Assembly: GCF_000735345.1 (NCBI RefSeq)
Contig: NZ_JMPJ01000075.1
Coordinates: 29,601 to 93,600, forward strand
Length of the DNA stretch: 64,000 nt
Source of the DNA: Ewingella americana ATCC 33852
GTDB lineage: Bacteria; Pseudomonadota; Gammaproteobacteria; Enterobacterales; Enterobacteriaceae
Reading direction: 5' to 3'
Shown here: piece after piece, positions 61,462 to 64,000 of the stretch
Layout of the letters: each line of letters begins with the position of its first letter
Position numbering within the stretch: the first letter of the stretch is position 1
The notes under the pieces: generated by a model
Database searches by the model: none
What the model saw: only the letters and a program-made list of their open reading frames with translations
What the model was told of the DNA's origin: nothing
Translations under genes and position numbers: made by a program

Positions 61462-62358
61462 ATGGATCCTTTGTCAGAACTGCTCGCTTTGCTCAAGCCG
61501 CAGAGCTATGCCTCGGGTGGCGTGGCGATGGGGCGCGAGATGGCCATTCAATGGCCTGAGCATGCCGGAATTAAGTGTTATGCCGTGGTGTCGGGGCATT
61601 GCTGGCTGTCAGTTGAGGGGGTTGAGGGGCCGATAAAGCTCAATGCGGGAGACTGTTACCTTCTGCCGCCGGGGCCCTCTTTTGTTATTGCCACCGACCT
61701 GCAAGCCGCGCCGGTAGACTTCATGATTCTGCGCGAGGCGCGGCTTTTTGGCCAAGGCGTGCTGGGTGGCGGCGAAGAGCAGTGTTTTCTGGTGGGTGGC
61801 CACTTTGTGCTGACCGGGCATCACGCCGGTCTGCTGCTTGGCTCCTTGCCGCCCGTGGTGCATATTCAGCAAGAGGCGGACAAAGCGGCCATGCGCTGGT
61901 CACTGGAGCGTATGGCGCAGGAGGTGCGCGAACCCCAGCCGGGCGGCAGCCTGATTGCCCAGCAGTTAGCTTATATGATGCTGATCCAAGCCCTGCGACT
62001 GCATTTGCACGAGGCCAAAAATAGCGGCGTCGGCTGGCTTTTTGCTTTAGCTGACAAGCAGTTAAGTGCCGCACTGGCTTGTATGCACAATAACCCAGAG
62101 CAGCGCTGGACTTTAGAGAGCCTGGCCGCGCACGTCGGCATGTCTCGCTCGGCTTTTGCCAAGCATTTTAAGGATACCGTAGGCAGCGCGCCCATTGAGT
62201 ACCTGACCCACTGGCGGATGCTGCTGGCCTGCGATCGTTTAAAAAATTCGGCAGATTCTATTGCGCGCATTGCCACTTCTCTTGGCTATGAATCTGAAAG
62301 CGCCTTTGGTAAAGCTTTCAAACGCGTTATTGGCTGCTCGCCGAGACAGCATCGATAA
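61462..62358 (+). CDS. AraC-family regulator with cupin_6 domain (copy 2)
   Basis: A 298-residue paralogue of the 54,433 regulator (MDPLSELLALLKPQSYASGG; LNAGDCYLLPPGPSFV; HTH ESLAAHVGMSRSAFAKHFKD and SIARIATSLGYESESAFGKA). ATG 61,462 is chosen. It is divergent from the SDR gene, the usual arrangement for a regulator with its target. Confidence 0.87.
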   Translation: MDPLSELLALLKPQSYASGGVAMGREMAIQWPEHAGIKCYAVVSGHCWLSVEGVEGPIKLNAGDCYLLPPGPSFVIATDLQAAPVDFMILREARLFGQGVLGGGEEQCFLVGGHFVLTGHHAGLLLGSLPPVVHIQQEADKAAMRWSLERMAQEVREPQPGGSLIAQQLAYMMLIQALRLHLHEAKNSGVGWLFALADKQLSAALACMHNNPEQRWTLESLAAHVGMSRSAFAKHFKDTVGSAPIEYLTHWRMLLACDRLKNSADSIARIATSLGYESESAFGKAFKRVIGCSPRQHR

Positions 62359-63621
<1,263 letters not shown>

Positions 63622-63624
63622 TCC

Positions 63625-64000
63625 ATGTTCGCTAAAGAACTTTTCGATATTACTGGTCTGCTATTGCACGGCGTGGTTTATACCTTCTATATCACGCTCA
63701 CCTGCTTTATTACGGCCTTTATTTCGGGACTGGTAGTCGCCGCGTTGCGGCGACTCACTGGCCGCCGAGTCGGTTATATTCTTGATTTTCTGGTTTTCCT
63801 TATTCGCGCCGTGCCGGTATTAGTCCTGCTATTCTTAATTTATTTCGGCTTACCGAGTTTTGGTTTGAGCAGCCCGCCGTTGGTCGCCATGAACCTAAGT
63901 TTAGGCATTATTGGTGGTGCTTATATCTCAGAAGTCTTTCGCGGCGCGCTGGAGTCAGTCGAGGAAAATGAAATTACGGCAGCCAAAGCAATGGGTTTTA
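63625..64000 (+). CDS. Amino-acid ABC transporter permease (partial, runs off right edge)
   Basis: Begins MFAKELFDITGLLLHGVVYT. It is of the HisM/GlnP type: FLIRAVPVLVLLFLIYFGLP and the EAA-type loop GALESVEENEITAAKAMGF near the window edge. It forms the membrane channel for the preceding binding protein. An ATPase gene is expected beyond the window. Confidence 0.9.
   Translation, partial: MFAKELFDITGLLLHGVVYTFYITLTCFITAFISGLVVAALRRLTGRRVGYILDFLVFLIRAVPVLVLLFLIYFGLPSFGLSSPPLVAMNLSLGIIGGAYISEVFRGALESVEENEITAAKAMGF

Overview
The window reads as an Enterobacterales chromosome. An OmpC/OmpF-type porin, a sitABCD-type manganese/iron transporter with mntR, and many gene families typical of enteric bacteria support this; the exact family (a Yersiniaceae- or Hafniaceae-like genome is my guess) cannot be fixed from the sequence alone. 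About half the window (1 to roughly 32,320) is one lambdoid prophage whose left end lies outside the window. The rest (32,303-64,000) is host chromosome.

Prophage. The late genes run leftward on the minus strand in the lambda order: small terminase, large terminase, gpW, portal, a protease-capsid fusion, a DUF2190 capsid-associated protein, FII-like, Z, U, V, G/GT (with a -1 frameshift), tape measure and a partial gpM. A lambda-like cos site (13,394-13,412) sits beside the small terminase gene. Right of it lies the lysis cassette (two holin-like proteins, GH19 endolysin, Rz with nested Rz1), then an orphan DNA methyltransferase, a strongly structured non-coding stretch (16,896-17,044) and a small ORF. 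Between this and antiterminator Q is an AT-rich, oppositely oriented two-gene cassette: a NA37-type nucleoid-associated protein and a C-terminally membrane-anchored protein. It looks like a phage-carried accessory (moron) or defence module.

The early right operon (minus strand) holds cro, a CP76/YmfL-type regulator, a 120-residue ORF of unknown function, a hidden DUF4222 gene, an O-like initiator with five 15-bp iterons inside it, a Dam-type methylase, a hidden 53-codon gene, RusA, a Rha/KilAC antirepressor, DUF968 and Q. The immunity region has a CI repressor lacking the self-cleavage residues and a set of ATTAC-N4-GTAAT operators over pR, pRM and pL. The left operon (plus strand) starts with a highly folded leader that ends in an attenuator-like terminator, and no N gene was recognised. 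It continues with rdgC, an HD phosphohydrolase, hypothetical genes, a DpdA-like (TGT-family) gene, xis and int. The integrase has all lambda-type catalytic residues. A 6-7-6 core site (32,311-32,329) lies inside the 3' end of the porin gene, whose C-terminal beta-signal is missing, so the prophage appears to have integrated into and truncated this porin.

Host part. After the porin come a GNAT enzyme, sitDCBA with a divergent mntR and an MntR box between them, a TetR gene divergent from a Tm-1-like/PEP-hydrolase-like pair with two palindromic operators, and an orphan HigA. A seven-gene catabolic operon follows: a luciferase-like oxidoreductase, a GNAT acetyltransferase, a dipeptide-type ABC importer and an NtaA/SnaA-type monooxygenase. 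Next are a DUF1471 protein and a regulator-rich stretch with SDR enzymes, SAM methyltransferases, three AraC-type regulators, TetR, Rrf2, a Cys-repeat lipoprotein and a TetA-like efflux pump. The window ends in a polar amino-acid ABC importer.
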